Origin: Alphaproteobacteria bacterium
GTDB taxonomy: Bacteria; Pseudomonadota; Alphaproteobacteria; Caulobacterales; Hyphomonadaceae
NCBI GenBank assembly: GCA_018222605.1
Contig: JAAEZZ010000011.1
Coordinates: 94,251 to 158,250 of the forward strand
DNA: 64,000 bases
Direction: 5' to 3'
Every line of letters begins with the position of its first letter. Within the stretch, counting starts at the first letter, position 1. The notes beneath the pieces were generated by a model, which ran no database searches, was not told the origin of the DNA, and saw nothing but the letters and a program-made list of their open reading frames with translations. This document shows positions 40,537 through 48,964 of this stretch, piece after piece. Position numbers and translations under genes: made by a program.

Positions 40537-43296
40537 CTAGAATCTGTCGAGCAGTCGTCTCAGATACTCGCGTTCTTCTTCGTCATCGGTCTGATTATAC
40601 CGGCGTCGAAGCTCTTCCAGAATGTCCTTGGCGCGCTGGCGCTCTGTCCGGTCCGGAATGGTGACTTGTTCTCCGCTATTGCCAGCGCCGCCAGCGGGTC
40701 GGCCAAAGGGATCACTCTCGGCAGCGTCCTGTCCGGTGCGTTCCTGCTGCAGCGCATCTAGGCTTTGCGCCAAGTCACGGGCAACATCGGACAGGCCATT
40801 GGTGGCGCGTTCCTGATTCAGCGTGGCGCGGCCTTCATCCCCCTGTTGCAGCGCATCTTCGGCGCCGCGCTGGGCCCGGCGAATGGCTTCCAGCGCATTG
40901 GGATCAATCTTGCCTTCCAGGGCATTCTCGCCTCCCGCGCCTTCGCCGAGGCCGTTCTGGCGGGCGAATTCTTCAACCAGTCGACCAAGACGCGCCTGAC
41001 GCTCTGCCAGGCTCTCGCCCTCGCCAGCGCCTTGCCCCTGCTCATCGGTCTCTGCGAAGTCGCCGCTTCCGCTGCCGGGGCGTTCGCCGCCTTCCTGTCC
41101 TTCCCCGCCAGGGGAGGCCGTCTGCCCACCGCTGGACTCGCCGCCACCCGGCTGGCCGGCATCCTGTCCGGGCTGTGCGCCCTGCTGACCGGGTTGCTGG
41201 CCTGGCTCCTGCCCACCTTGTTGGGACTGGCCGCTTTCGCCTGGGCGTTCGCCGCGCTGCTGGGCGAGTGTATCATCATTCAGCTGACGCTGTTCGCGCA
41301 GGATTTCAGACAGGCGACGCATTGCATCGGTCAATTCCTGTTCTTCCGGGGGCAGATCGTCCTGCTCGCCATCGGCTTGTTGTCCCGGCAGGCCGGGCAT
41401 TCCGCCAGAGCCGCTGCCGCCCTTTTGGAATTCCAGATTCTGCAGCATGTTGGTGATGTCAGACAGCAATTGCCGGGCTTGATCGGTCGCGCCCGTCTCG
41501 GTCAGATCCTGCAAGGCGTTCAGCATGTCTTCGAAATCCTGACCGCCTAAATTTGGCGCGCCCGCCGAGGCTTCGCCATCCATTGGCATTTGCGGGGCAT
41601 CTCCGCCATTCGCCATGGCCTCAGCCATGCGGGCGGCAAGATATTCATTGGCCGCGTCCCGGAAGGCTTCCATGCGCTGGCGGATTTCATCTTCAGATGC
41701 GCCATCCCGCAGAGCCTGTTCCAGGGCACGCCGGGCGGCCTCCAGACGGCGCAGGGCATCTGCCGCGCTGCCATACTCTGCGCGCAGGGCCAGCGCCCAG
41801 AGAAGCGGGTCTACCTGTTCGGCTTCCGCTTTGGTGCTGGCGGCAGAGAGAATGCCTTCTGCAGTTCGAAACGTCAGGTACACGCCCTGATCCGGCAGAT
41901 AGCGTTCGCCCTTATAGGTCATGGCGTCCAGCATCAGGGCGGCTTTCTGAATGTCTGGCGGTGCGGCATCCAGACGGTTTGCGGCCTGAGTATTCACCGC
42001 GCCCTGTATCAGCGCATCGTCATTCTTCGGCAGCTCTTCATAGTCTCGGGGTTCGCGCAGTACGGTGACGCGCACTTCTTGGGCCACGCGGGCAATCGGG
42101 TCCAGGAACAGCTTTTCTGGCAGCTTGAACTCAAGCTCGTCACTCATGCCCTGCTGGCCCGCGCCATCGGTGGCGACCAGGTGCATCTTGACCGGCAGGC
42201 CAGCCCAGCGATGCCGTGTCAGGTCCAGCTGCGTGGTTTCGCTTACATCTGTCGGGAAAGTGCCGGGCAGGGGAACCGGCACGCGGTCCTCTGCCTCAGG
42301 CGCAGCAGGGTTTGGCTCCTGCAGGCGGATGACCAGTTCCAGCTTGTTCACGCCATAATCGTCAGAGGCAGACCAGGTGAATTCGGTCCGATCCTGCCGG
42401 CCCATTTGCGGGGCTTTCACAAAGCGTACCGTCGGGGAATCGTCAGGTGAGGCCAGCAATTGCCAGCTTGCCCGCTCGCCCCACCAGTTCACGGACAGAC
42501 GCGTATCTTCCATGATCTTCGCGCGTGCTTCATAGGCGCCGTCCGGGGTTGCTTCAAAGGTCTGACGGCGCGTCTTCTCCCCGTGCAGCACCAGTTTCGG
42601 GGCAGTCGGCGCTTCGGTGCGCAGCGTCACTTCAGAACCTTCCGGAACCCGGACATTGTTCAGGCCGGGTTTCAGGAAGATCGGCGCGCGGCCTGTGTGT
42701 TCCGGCGGGGTGATCCAGGCTTCGACCACCATATTGTCCGCGCCGACCAGGGCGCCATAGTCCGGGAAGAAGGCTCGCTTCAGGCGGCCCGGAATGTCCG
42801 GTCCGGCAATGATGGCCATCAGTACGATCAGGCCCGGCACAATCAGGCGCATCCGGTAGGGGTCAAGCCGCTGCCAGTCAGCCTTTAGGGAGGGCGGATT
42901 CAGGCGCTCGATCTCGCGATAGAGGCGCGCGCGGTGCTTCTGCCACAGCGTATAGGCCCCGCGCGACGGGTCCGCGGGGCGGTCTGTCAGGGAAGAGACC
43001 GGCCTTAGGTCAGACTGGCGGTCCAGCAGGGCGGCGGCATCGGCCCGGCTCGCAGGCGTGAAGCGGCGCCATCCGCGTACAATGAAAACAACGGACCCGG
43101 CCAGGAAAACAAGAGTCGTCACCGCCGCAGCGGCGCGGTTCATGCGGTCAAAGCCCCCGGCCAGCGCGATGGCCATGAAGGTGCCGATGAAGACCAGAAA
43201 CGGCCACCAGGTCCGGAAAAAGGCAAGCAGCGTCAGCTTCCGCTGCGTGGCGGAAACCTTCGCGTCTAGCGCTTTCATGCCGTCGGGGTCAGCCAA
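40537..43296 (-). CDS. DUF4175 (TIGR02302-like) large membrane protein
   Basis: 919 residues. Two or three N-terminal transmembrane helices (about 30-75, 150-170) are followed by a large predicted periplasmic region. The C-terminal ~250 residues are very rich in Gln, Gly, Glu and Pro (about nt 40900-41450), with repeated QQPGQQ-type runs. The final residues return to charged helices (RQRAKDILEELRRRYNQTDDEEEREYLRRLLDRF). The function is unknown. It begins 22 bp inside lysA and is followed by mprF 9 bp later, a common alphaproteobacterial order after lysA. Confidence 0.82.
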   Translation of the reverse strand: MADPDGMKALDAKVSATQRKLTLLAFFRTWWPFLVFIGTFMAIALAGGFDRMNRAAAAVTTLVFLAGSVVFIVRGWRRFTPASRADAAALLDRQSDLRPVSSLTDRPADPSRGAYTLWQKHRARLYREIERLNPPSLKADWQRLDPYRMRLIVPGLIVLMAIIAGPDIPGRLKRAFFPDYGALVGADNMVVEAWITPPEHTGRAPIFLKPGLNNVRVPEGSEVTLRTEAPTAPKLVLHGEKTRRQTFEATPDGAYEARAKIMEDTRLSVNWWGERASWQLLASPDDSPTVRFVKAPQMGRQDRTEFTWSASDDYGVNKLELVIRLQEPNPAAPEAEDRVPVPLPGTFPTDVSETTQLDLTRHRWAGLPVKMHLVATDGAGQQGMSDELEFKLPEKLFLDPIARVAQEVRVTVLREPRDYEELPKNDDALIQGAVNTQAANRLDAAPPDIQKAALMLDAMTYKGERYLPDQGVYLTFRTAEGILSAASTKAEAEQVDPLLWALALRAEYGSAADALRRLEAARRALEQALRDGASEDEIRQRMEAFRDAANEYLAARMAEAMANGGDAPQMPMDGEASAGAPNLGGQDFEDMLNALQDLTETGATDQARQLLSDITNMLQNLEFQKGGSGSGGMPGLPGQQADGEQDDLPPEEQELTDAMRRLSEILREQRQLNDDTLAQQRGERPGESGQSQQGGQEPGQQPGQQGAQPGQDAGQPGGGESSGGQTASPGGEGQEGGERPGSGSGDFAETDEQGQGAGEGESLAERQARLGRLVEEFARQNGLGEGAGGENALEGKIDPNALEAIRRAQRGAEDALQQGDEGRATLNQERATNGLSDVARDLAQSLDALQQERTGQDAAESDPFGRPAGGAGNSGEQVTIPDRTERQRAKDILEELRRRYNQTDDEEEREYLRRLLDRF

Positions 43297-44549
43297 TCGG
43301 GCACCTTTTCCAGAGCAATCATCTCCTCAAAGTCCGGGCGGCGGCGGATAATGTCAAATGACGCTCCGTTTACCAGAACTTCCGGGACAAGTGGTCGGGC
43401 ATTGTAGGTGGAGGACAGCACGGCCCCATAGGCCCCGGCTGACATGAAAGCGATGCGCTGGCCGGGGCGTAGGGCAGTCAGTTCACGGCTCTTGGCGAAC
43501 TTGTCCGTCGATTCACAGATCGGGCCCACAACATCATATGTCTTGTACTCTGCCCCTGCGCCGCTTTCATTCAGCGGCATAATGTCATGGTGGGCATCAT
43601 ACAGCGCCGGGCGGATCAGATCATTCATGCCGGCATCAATGATCAGGAAATTCGTGTCCGGGGCCTGTTTTTCATAAAGCACGGTGCTCAACATCACGCC
43701 GGCATTGCCGGAAATCACCCGGCCTGGCTCCAGAATCACCTGAAGGCCCATGCCTTCGGTCACTTCTGCAATCATCGCGGCATAGGCGGAAGGTGGCGCA
43801 GGATCATCGCCCGCTTTGTATGGAATGCCAAGGCCACCGCCCAGATCGATGCGCTGGATGTCGTGTCCGGCCTCGCGCAGGCGGCGGGTCAGGCCGATGA
43901 CTTTCTCAAATGCAGCGCGCATGGGAACCAGATCGCCGATCTGGCTGCCGATATGCACATCCACGCCGACCACGCGAATGCCGGGCAGGCTGGCCGCTTC
44001 GGCATACAGGGCCTCTGCATCGCTCCACGGCACGCCGAACTTGTCGCCCTTCTTGCCGGTAGAGATGTTAGGGTGGCCGCCGGCGGCAACATCCGGGTTC
44101 ACGCGGATGGCAATCGGGGCTTCCAGATTGTTCATTGTGGCAACTTCAGACAGGCGGCGTAGTTCGCCTGCGCTTTCCACATTGAACTGGTGGATGCCGG
44201 CCTGCAGGGCCAGGCGCATTTCCTCGGCCGTCTTGCCGACGCCGGAGAAGACGATCTTGTCAGCCGGAATGCCGGCTTTCAGGGCGCGCTGCAGCTCCCC
44301 TCCGCTAACGACATCCGCGCCGCAACCCTCACGGGCAAGCGTGGAGAGCACGCCGATATTGCCATTGGACTTCACCGAAAAGGCGATCAGGCAATCCTGC
44401 CCTTCAAAGGCCGACGCGATAACGCCTGCATGGCGCACCAGCGTGGCAGAGGAGTAGACATAGCACGGTGTGCCGACTTCATCGGCAATCCGGTTCAGGT
44501 CCACATCCTCGCAATGAAGCCGACCGTCCTTATAGGTGAAGTGGTGCAT
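43275..44549 (-). CDS. lysA: LysA, diaminopimelate decarboxylase
   Basis: 424 residues. The PLP-binding Lys is K60 in AFSVKSNGN. Further landmarks are GVGKTAEEM, HIGSQIGDL, GGGLGIPY, ILEPGRVISGNAG, and the C-terminal CESTDKFAKSRELTALRPGQRIAFMSAGAYGAVLSSTYNARP. It catalyses the last step of lysine synthesis. It starts right at the end of a small lipoprotein gene, in the argH-lptM-lipoprotein-lysA series. Confidence 0.96.
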   Translation of the reverse strand: MHHFTYKDGRLHCEDVDLNRIADEVGTPCYVYSSATLVRHAGVIASAFEGQDCLIAFSVKSNGNIGVLSTLAREGCGADVVSGGELQRALKAGIPADKIVFSGVGKTAEEMRLALQAGIHQFNVESAGELRRLSEVATMNNLEAPIAIRVNPDVAAGGHPNISTGKKGDKFGVPWSDAEALYAEAASLPGIRVVGVDVHIGSQIGDLVPMRAAFEKVIGLTRRLREAGHDIQRIDLGGGLGIPYKAGDDPAPPSAYAAMIAEVTEGMGLQVILEPGRVISGNAGVMLSTVLYEKQAPDTNFLIIDAGMNDLIRPALYDAHHDIMPLNESGAGAEYKTYDVVGPICESTDKFAKSRELTALRPGQRIAFMSAGAYGAVLSSTYNARPLVPEVLVNGASFDIIRRRPDFEEMIALEKVPDWLTPTA

Positions 44550-44816
44550 TTAGTCTGTGATCTCGCCAAGGCCGCCATCATCGACGGATGTTGTAGGTTT
44601 TGCTTCAGGAATGACGCCGCCCCATTGATTTGTAGCGGGTTCGTCAGGCTGTGTCAGGTCCAGATTGCTGGCCACGGCAACAGGCTCATAGGCCTGTACC
44701 TGCGGGGTGGCCGTATAGGTGGTGATCGCGGGTTCGCTCTGGCAGGCGGCGATCAGGCACAGGCCACTCAGACCGGCGGCCATCCGCACGGCAGTCAGAC
44801 AGTTTGCGGGGGTCAT
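44550..44816 (-). CDS. Small predicted lipoprotein, unknown function
   Basis: 88 residues. The signal peptide (about 1-24) ends in a lipobox, LIAAC, giving a lipidated Cys at ~25. The mature part is short, acidic and Pro/Thr-rich, with no recognisable domain. It lies between lptM and lysA with only 9 and 0 bases of separation, so it is transcribed with them. Confidence 0.65.
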   Translation of the reverse strand: MTPANCLTAVRMAAGLSGLCLIAACQSEPAITTYTATPQVQAYEPVAVASNLDLTQPDEPATNQWGGVIPEAKPTTSVDDGGLGEITD

Positions 44817-44825
44817 GAGGTCTCC

Positions 44826-45062
44826 TTACGTGCCGCCCAGCAGCTCGTCATCTGCATCTGCATCGGTGGTGTCGTCCTCGTCAGGACGATCCGGCAGGTC
44901 GGGCAGTGTACCCTGTCTCTGCTCGGGCAAGTCGGCAGGTGCGACATCACCTTGCGGATCACCCCAGAGCGGGCCGGGACGTTCAAGGTCTCCGGTCAGC
45001 CCGCAGGCCGCCAGATTGGCAGCAGCGATCAATGCAGCGGAGAGGAGAAGGGGGCGTTTCAT
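44826..45062 (-). CDS. lptM: LptM-like small lipoprotein
   Basis: 78 residues from the ATG at 45062; a TTG codon just before could extend it by one. Lipobox NLAACGLTGDLERPGPLWGDP is typical of LptM (YifL) with CGLxGxL followed by Pro. The tail is Asp-rich. In E. coli LptM helps LptD fold in the outer membrane. Position between argH and lysA fits the conserved location of this gene. Confidence 0.82.
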   Translation of the reverse strand: MKRPLLLSAALIAAANLAACGLTGDLERPGPLWGDPQGDVAPADLPEQRQGTLPDLPDRPDEDDTTDADADDELLGGT

Positions 45063-45068
45063 CAATGA

Positions 45069-46472
45069 CTACTCCAGTCGAAGTCTTTGTTTCCACTGTG
45101 TCACTTGTTCAGCGACGCGAACGGGGCTTGTAGCGCCATAAGATGTCCGAGATGAGGCAGAGGCCTCAACTGTCAGCACATCAAACACGCTGTTGGTGAT
45201 ATCCTTATGGACTGCCTGCATTTCGTCCAGAGTCAGGTCAGACAGATCGCAGTTCTTTTCTTCTGCCTTGGCGACGAGTTGCCCGGTCACATGGTGTGCT
45301 TCGCGGAAGGGCAGGCCGAGTTCGCGCACCAGCCAGTCGGCCAGATCTGTCGCCGTGGAAAAGCCCTTGGCGGCAGCGGCACGCATGTTTTCCGGCTTGA
45401 AGCGGATGGTCTCGATCATGCCGGTCATCGCGCGGACGCACAGATTGAACGTATCGAAGGCCTCAAACGTCAGGCGCTTGTCGTCCTGCAGGTCTTTCGC
45501 ATAGGCCAGCGGCAGGGCCTTCACCGCGCCTTGCAGCGACATGTAGAGGCCGGAAATCAGGCTCGCCTTTGCACGGATCAGCTCGGCGGCGTCCGGATTG
45601 CGCTTTTGTGGCATGATGGACGAGCCCGTCGACCAGGCATCGGTGAGCTGGGCAAAGCTGAACTGCGCGCTGGTCCACAGCACAATTTCTTCAGCCAGGC
45701 GCGACAGGTGTGTCGCCGCAATGGAGAGCGCTGCCAGTGCCTCAAGCGCAAAATCGCGCGCAGAAACCGCATCGAGAGAGTTCGCCATGGGGCGGGCAAA
45801 GCCGAGAGCCTCAGCCGTCATGTCCCGGTCAATGGGGAAGCCGGTACCGGCCAGGGCCGCAGAGCCCAGTGGACATTCGTTGAGGCGCTCGGCGCAGCCC
45901 AGCAGGCGGGAGCGGTCACGCTCGGCCATTTCGACATAGGCCAGCAAATGATGGCCCAGCGTCACCGGTTGCGCGGTCTGCAAATGGGTAAAGCCCGGCA
46001 TGATCGTCTCGGTATTCTCGCCCGCGCGCTTTACCAGCGCGCCTTGCAGCCCGGCCACCAGCTGCATGGACTCGTCCAGTGCGCCGCGTGTCCACAGGCG
46101 GAAATCTGTCACGACCTGATCGTTGCGGGAGCGTGCCGTGTGCAGGCGTCCGGCCGGTTCGCCGATCAGCTCTTTCAGGCGCGCCTCGACATTCATGTGA
46201 ATGTCTTCCAGTTCCCGCCGGAACGGGAAGCTGCCATTTCTCAGCTCTTCCAGAACCTGGTCGAGGCCGCCTTGAATGGCTTCATTATCCTCTGCGGAAA
46301 TGATGCCCATTTCCGCCAGCATGTCAGCATGGGCGCGGCTTCCGGCAATATCTTCCTGGGCCATGCGGCGGTCGATATCGAGAGATGCATTGATCTCTTC
46401 CATGATCTCCGAGGGGGTCGCGGCAAAGCGTCCGCCCCACATTGTCTGGCCTTTGCCTGTTGTCACTGCCAT
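45069..46472 (-). CDS. argH: ArgH, argininosuccinate lyase
   Basis: 467 residues. The fumarase/lyase signature [12 protein letters not shown] is intact, with [29 protein letters not shown] and [10 protein letters not shown] elsewhere. It splits argininosuccinate into arginine and fumarate. It is first in the minus-strand argH-lptM-lipoprotein-lysA run and divergent from tlpA across 33 bp. A 426-codon open frame on the opposite strand is a shadow. Confidence 0.97.
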   Translation of the reverse strand: MAVTTGKGQTMWGGRFAATPSEIMEEINASLDIDRRMAQEDIAGSRAHADMLAEMGIISAEDNEAIQGGLDQVLEELRNGSFPFRRELEDIHMNVEARLKELIGEPAGRLHTARSRNDQVVTDFRLWTRGALDESMQLVAGLQGALVKRAGENTETIMPGFTHLQTAQPVTLGHHLLAYVEMAERDRSRLLGCAERLNECPLGSAALAGTGFPIDRDMTAEALGFARPMANSLDAVSARDFALEALAALSIAATHLSRLAEEIVLWTSAQFSFAQLTDAWSTGSSIMPQKRNPDAAELIRAKASLISGLYMSLQGAVKALPLAYAKDLQDDKRLTFEAFDTFNLCVRAMTGMIETIRFKPENMRAAAAKGFSTATDLADWLVRELGLPFREAHHVTGQLVAKAEEKNCDLSDLTLDEMQAVHKDITNSVFDVLTVEASASSRTSYGATSPVRVAEQVTQWKQRLRLE

Positions 46473-46505
46473 ATCCCTTCAAACTAGCATTGGAGACTGA
46501 GCCTG

Positions 46506-47090
46506 ATGACCCGTCTGGCCTATATCGCCCTCTTCTTGGTCGGCCTGATCGCAATTGTCTATGCGCTGATGAGCGCAGCCGGCGGAAAAGCCCCGGAAAA
46601 TCGTCTGGAGAAGTTCGCCATTGGCGAAATCCAGAAGCTCGATTTTTCCAAGTCGGGCACTCCAGCCGCCGAAGCGTCCTTCTATCTGCAAGACGGTACG
46701 CCTGTCACGCTGCAGGACTATAAGGGCAAGGTAATCCTCGTTAATTTCTGGGCGACATGGTGTGCGCCGTGCGAACGCGAGATGCCTTCCCTTGGTGCCC
46801 TGCAAACGGCCCGTAAGAGCGACCGGTTCGAAGTTCTCGCGATCAGCGTGGATTCTGAAGAGGACAAGACCTATGCTGCCCAGCGCCTGACGGAACTCGG
46901 CGCGAGCAATATAGACTTTCACATCGTCACGCCGGAACAATATGAACTGGTCTATGACAGCGGTGTTCAGGGCTTCCCGACCACGATCCTCTATGATGCG
47001 GAGGGCAAGGAAATTGCCCGCCTGGCAGGCGATGCGGACTGGAGCTCCATTGAGGCGATCGGCTTGATTGACAAACTAGTCGAGAATTGA
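46506..47090 (+). CDS. tlpA: TlpA-like membrane-anchored thioredoxin
   Basis: 194 residues. An N-terminal transmembrane anchor (about 4-24) leaves the thioredoxin domain in the periplasm. The active site is WCAPC (residues 85-89) in LVNFWATWCAPCEREMP. The cis-Pro loop is GFPTTILYD. It is probably a reductant for cytochrome oxidase or cytochrome c maturation. It is divergent from argH, a pairing also known in Caulobacter relatives. The 3' end overlaps the next, opposite gene by 15 bp. Confidence 0.9.
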   Translation: MTRLAYIALFLVGLIAIVYALMSAAGGKAPENRLEKFAIGEIQKLDFSKSGTPAAEASFYLQDGTPVTLQDYKGKVILVNFWATWCAPCEREMPSLGALQTARKSDRFEVLAISVDSEEDKTYAAQRLTELGASNIDFHIVTPEQYELVYDSGVQGFPTTILYDAEGKEIARLAGDADWSSIEAIGLIDKLVEN

Positions 47091-47828
47091 AGCCTGCAGC
47101 TTCACGCGGGAGGCCTGTGTTGCCAGAAGGGGCACAGGGGCTGTTGCGCCTGACATGACAGGCCCATCACTTGGCCACATGCGGACAAGCAATTCCGTTT
47201 CCATCTGCAGATCACTGGCTTCTTCAAGCTGATAGGCCAGGCTGCGTGCCTCTGCCGCCAAGCCATAGGCCAGCTCATAGCGGTGCGGTTCCGTAATGGC
47301 GGAATCCACCACGCCCGCTTCATATTCGGTCACGCAATTGTCCATCAGGAAGCCGACCAGGGCGGCAGGATCATTCTCTGTCAGGCTGAACATGTCCGTC
47401 AGGTGCGCATCGGCGGCGGCGAGGCGTGCGTCAATATCTTCCGGCGGCGCGCCTGCTTCGATAGCCAGTGCAATATTGTCGAAGCGGTTTGTGTCAAAGC
47501 CGATAACTTGCAGGGCAGCGCGTTCCGGATCGGGGATGTCTGCGCCAATATGAGAGAAATGCCAGACCGCATTCTCGGCCTCACCGGCTTCATACAGCGT
47601 CTTGCCAGCCGTGAATTGAGCCGCCGCAAAGGCGAGGCGCGTGTCGGCAGACAGGACGCGGATTGTCTCATCAGAGCTTATGACTGTCGCATCCTGTCGC
47701 GGCCCGGTCTCCTGCGGCGCATAGGAGGACGGCCGCACGGGCCCTCCATCCCCACAAGCTGCAATCACGCTCAGGCTCAACAATGCGGCGCTGAGGGCAA
47801 CAGGGTGGAAGAGGGGCGGGCGCGGCAT
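47076..47828 (-). CDS. Predicted lipoprotein, unknown function
   Basis: 250 residues. The signal peptide (residues 1-24) ends with lipobox VIAACG. The mature protein is helical and Ala/Glu-rich, with a FAAAQFTAGKTLYEAGEAENAVWHFSHIG segment like one tetratricopeptide-style helix pair. I do not recognise the family. It overlaps tlpA tail to tail by 15 bp. Confidence 0.62.
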   Translation of the reverse strand: MPRPPLFHPVALSAALLSLSVIAACGDGGPVRPSSYAPQETGPRQDATVISSDETIRVLSADTRLAFAAAQFTAGKTLYEAGEAENAVWHFSHIGADIPDPERAALQVIGFDTNRFDNIALAIEAGAPPEDIDARLAAADAHLTDMFSLTENDPAALVGFLMDNCVTEYEAGVVDSAITEPHRYELAYGLAAEARSLAYQLEEASDLQMETELLVRMWPSDGPVMSGATAPVPLLATQASRVKLQASILD

Positions 47829-47907
47829 GGGCGGCCTCCTACAGTGCGGTCGTCAATGCCTGAAGCCTAAGCGCTCAGCTGATGACCGCAACCACCTGGC
47901 GGTCATC

Positions 47908-48408
47908 TTATGGGGTTAGAGACTTTGCTGCGCGCTTGTATTTGGGTGAGCACCAGTCCGGCTTCGGGTCGCCGCCATCATAGTCCCAGGCCTGATGTGT
48001 CCCGGCAGCGATCAGTGTCTTGGCCAGACCCTCGCCATCAATGCTGAGGTCCACGACAAGGCGGTCATAGCGATCCGGCCCATAATCGCGGGTGACGGCA
48101 ATTGTCTTGCCTTCTGTCAGCTCCAGCACCTTTTCCTTGGCCAGATAACCAAGCTCGCGCTCGGATTCGCAATCGGCGCCGCCGATCTGTTTCGGGCTGC
48201 GGGTTTCCGGAGCGTCGATGCCGTGCAGGCGGAATTTTGTGCCGTCGGGAAGGCGTCCTGAATCGCCATCTGACCAGTAGACGATGCCATCCTGCTCTTC
48301 GGGCGCGACCTCTGTCATCGCCTGCGCGGCCAGGGCAATGGCGGCGGCAACCCCGGCCAGCACGGCCACCGAGGAGAGGATGGGTTTGAGCTGCGATGCG
48401 AACGACAT
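47908..48408 (-). CDS. Thermonuclease (SNase-like) family protein
   Basis: 166 residues. The N-terminal hydrophobic helix (about 9-30) is a signal or anchor. Then come the SNase parts: WSDGDSGRLPDGTKFRLHGIDAPETRSPKQIGG (with the Arg and metal-site Asp), the ESERELGYLAKEKVLEL helix, and TRDYGPDRYDRLVVDLSIDGE. This is a second, non-identical SNase-like protein in the window (the other is at 30.6 kb). It could cleave nucleic acid in the periplasm; this is inferred. Confidence 0.82.
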   Translation of the reverse strand: MSFASQLKPILSSVAVLAGVAAAIALAAQAMTEVAPEEQDGIVYWSDGDSGRLPDGTKFRLHGIDAPETRSPKQIGGADCESERELGYLAKEKVLELTEGKTIAVTRDYGPDRYDRLVVDLSIDGEGLAKTLIAAGTHQAWDYDGGDPKPDWCSPKYKRAAKSLTP

Positions 48409-48514
48409 GGCTTACCTCCGTCAGTATCGGAGGCAGGCTGGGGCTGCGTGGTTAAACCCCGGTTAAGCAAACCGGCGCGCGGCCCTGTCTGACAAAAGTG
48501 TAAGGTTCAAAACG

Positions 48515-48541
48515 AAAAACCCCGGCTGAGAGCCAGGGCTT
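48515..48541 (-). terminator. Intrinsic terminator of rpmE
   Basis: On the minus strand the stem CCCTGGCT/AGCCGGGG (one G-T pair, 3-base loop) is followed by TTTTT at 48519-48515. It lies 35 bp beyond the rpmE stop. Confidence 0.8.
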
Positions 48542-48575
48542 TCCCACTATACGCATCACGCGAAGCGAAAATCGC

Positions 48576-48794
48576 TTACATGAAGCCTTTGAACTTGTCT
48601 TTGAAGCGGGAGACGCGGCCGCCGCGGTCCAGCATCTTGCCGTCGCCACCGGTCCAGGCCGGGTGAGACTTGGAGTCGATGTCCAGAACCAGACGGTCGC
48701 CTTCGCTGCCGAAAGTGGAGCGCGTCTGGTACTCGGTGCCATCGGTCATCACCACGGTGATGAAGTGATAGTCGGGATGACCTTCTTTTTTCAT
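48576..48794 (-). CDS. rpmE: Ribosomal protein L31 (zinc-free form)
   Basis: 72 residues with the L31 layout: [24 protein letters not shown], the [26 protein letters not shown] end. It contains no Cys at all, so it is the form without a zinc ribbon, common in alphaproteobacteria. It bridges the ribosomal subunits. It is divergent from an ABC exporter across ~170 bp and has its own terminator. Confidence 0.95.
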   Translation of the reverse strand: MKKEGHPDYHFITVVMTDGTEYQTRSTFGSEGDRLVLDIDSKSHPAWTGGDGKMLDRGGRVSRFKDKFKGFM

Positions 48795-48964
48795 GGCCTT
48801 CGCCTCTCTTGAACTCTAAAGGACAACCGCGCTCTGCCGTCATTAGGGTGCGCGGGCTTGTCTCAGCCTGTTTTCGAAGTGGCGCGTGTAACTGAAAGAG
48901 GCCATCTCTGCAAGAGGCAGCTCGCAGGGAATCTGACAGGCCACTGAAAGGGATTGATAGCAGC

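Noticed and set aside
45207..46487. 426-codon open frame opposite argH
   Set aside because: It is a shadow of a strongly conserved argH reading frame; its protein is Gln/His/Arg-rich with no domain.
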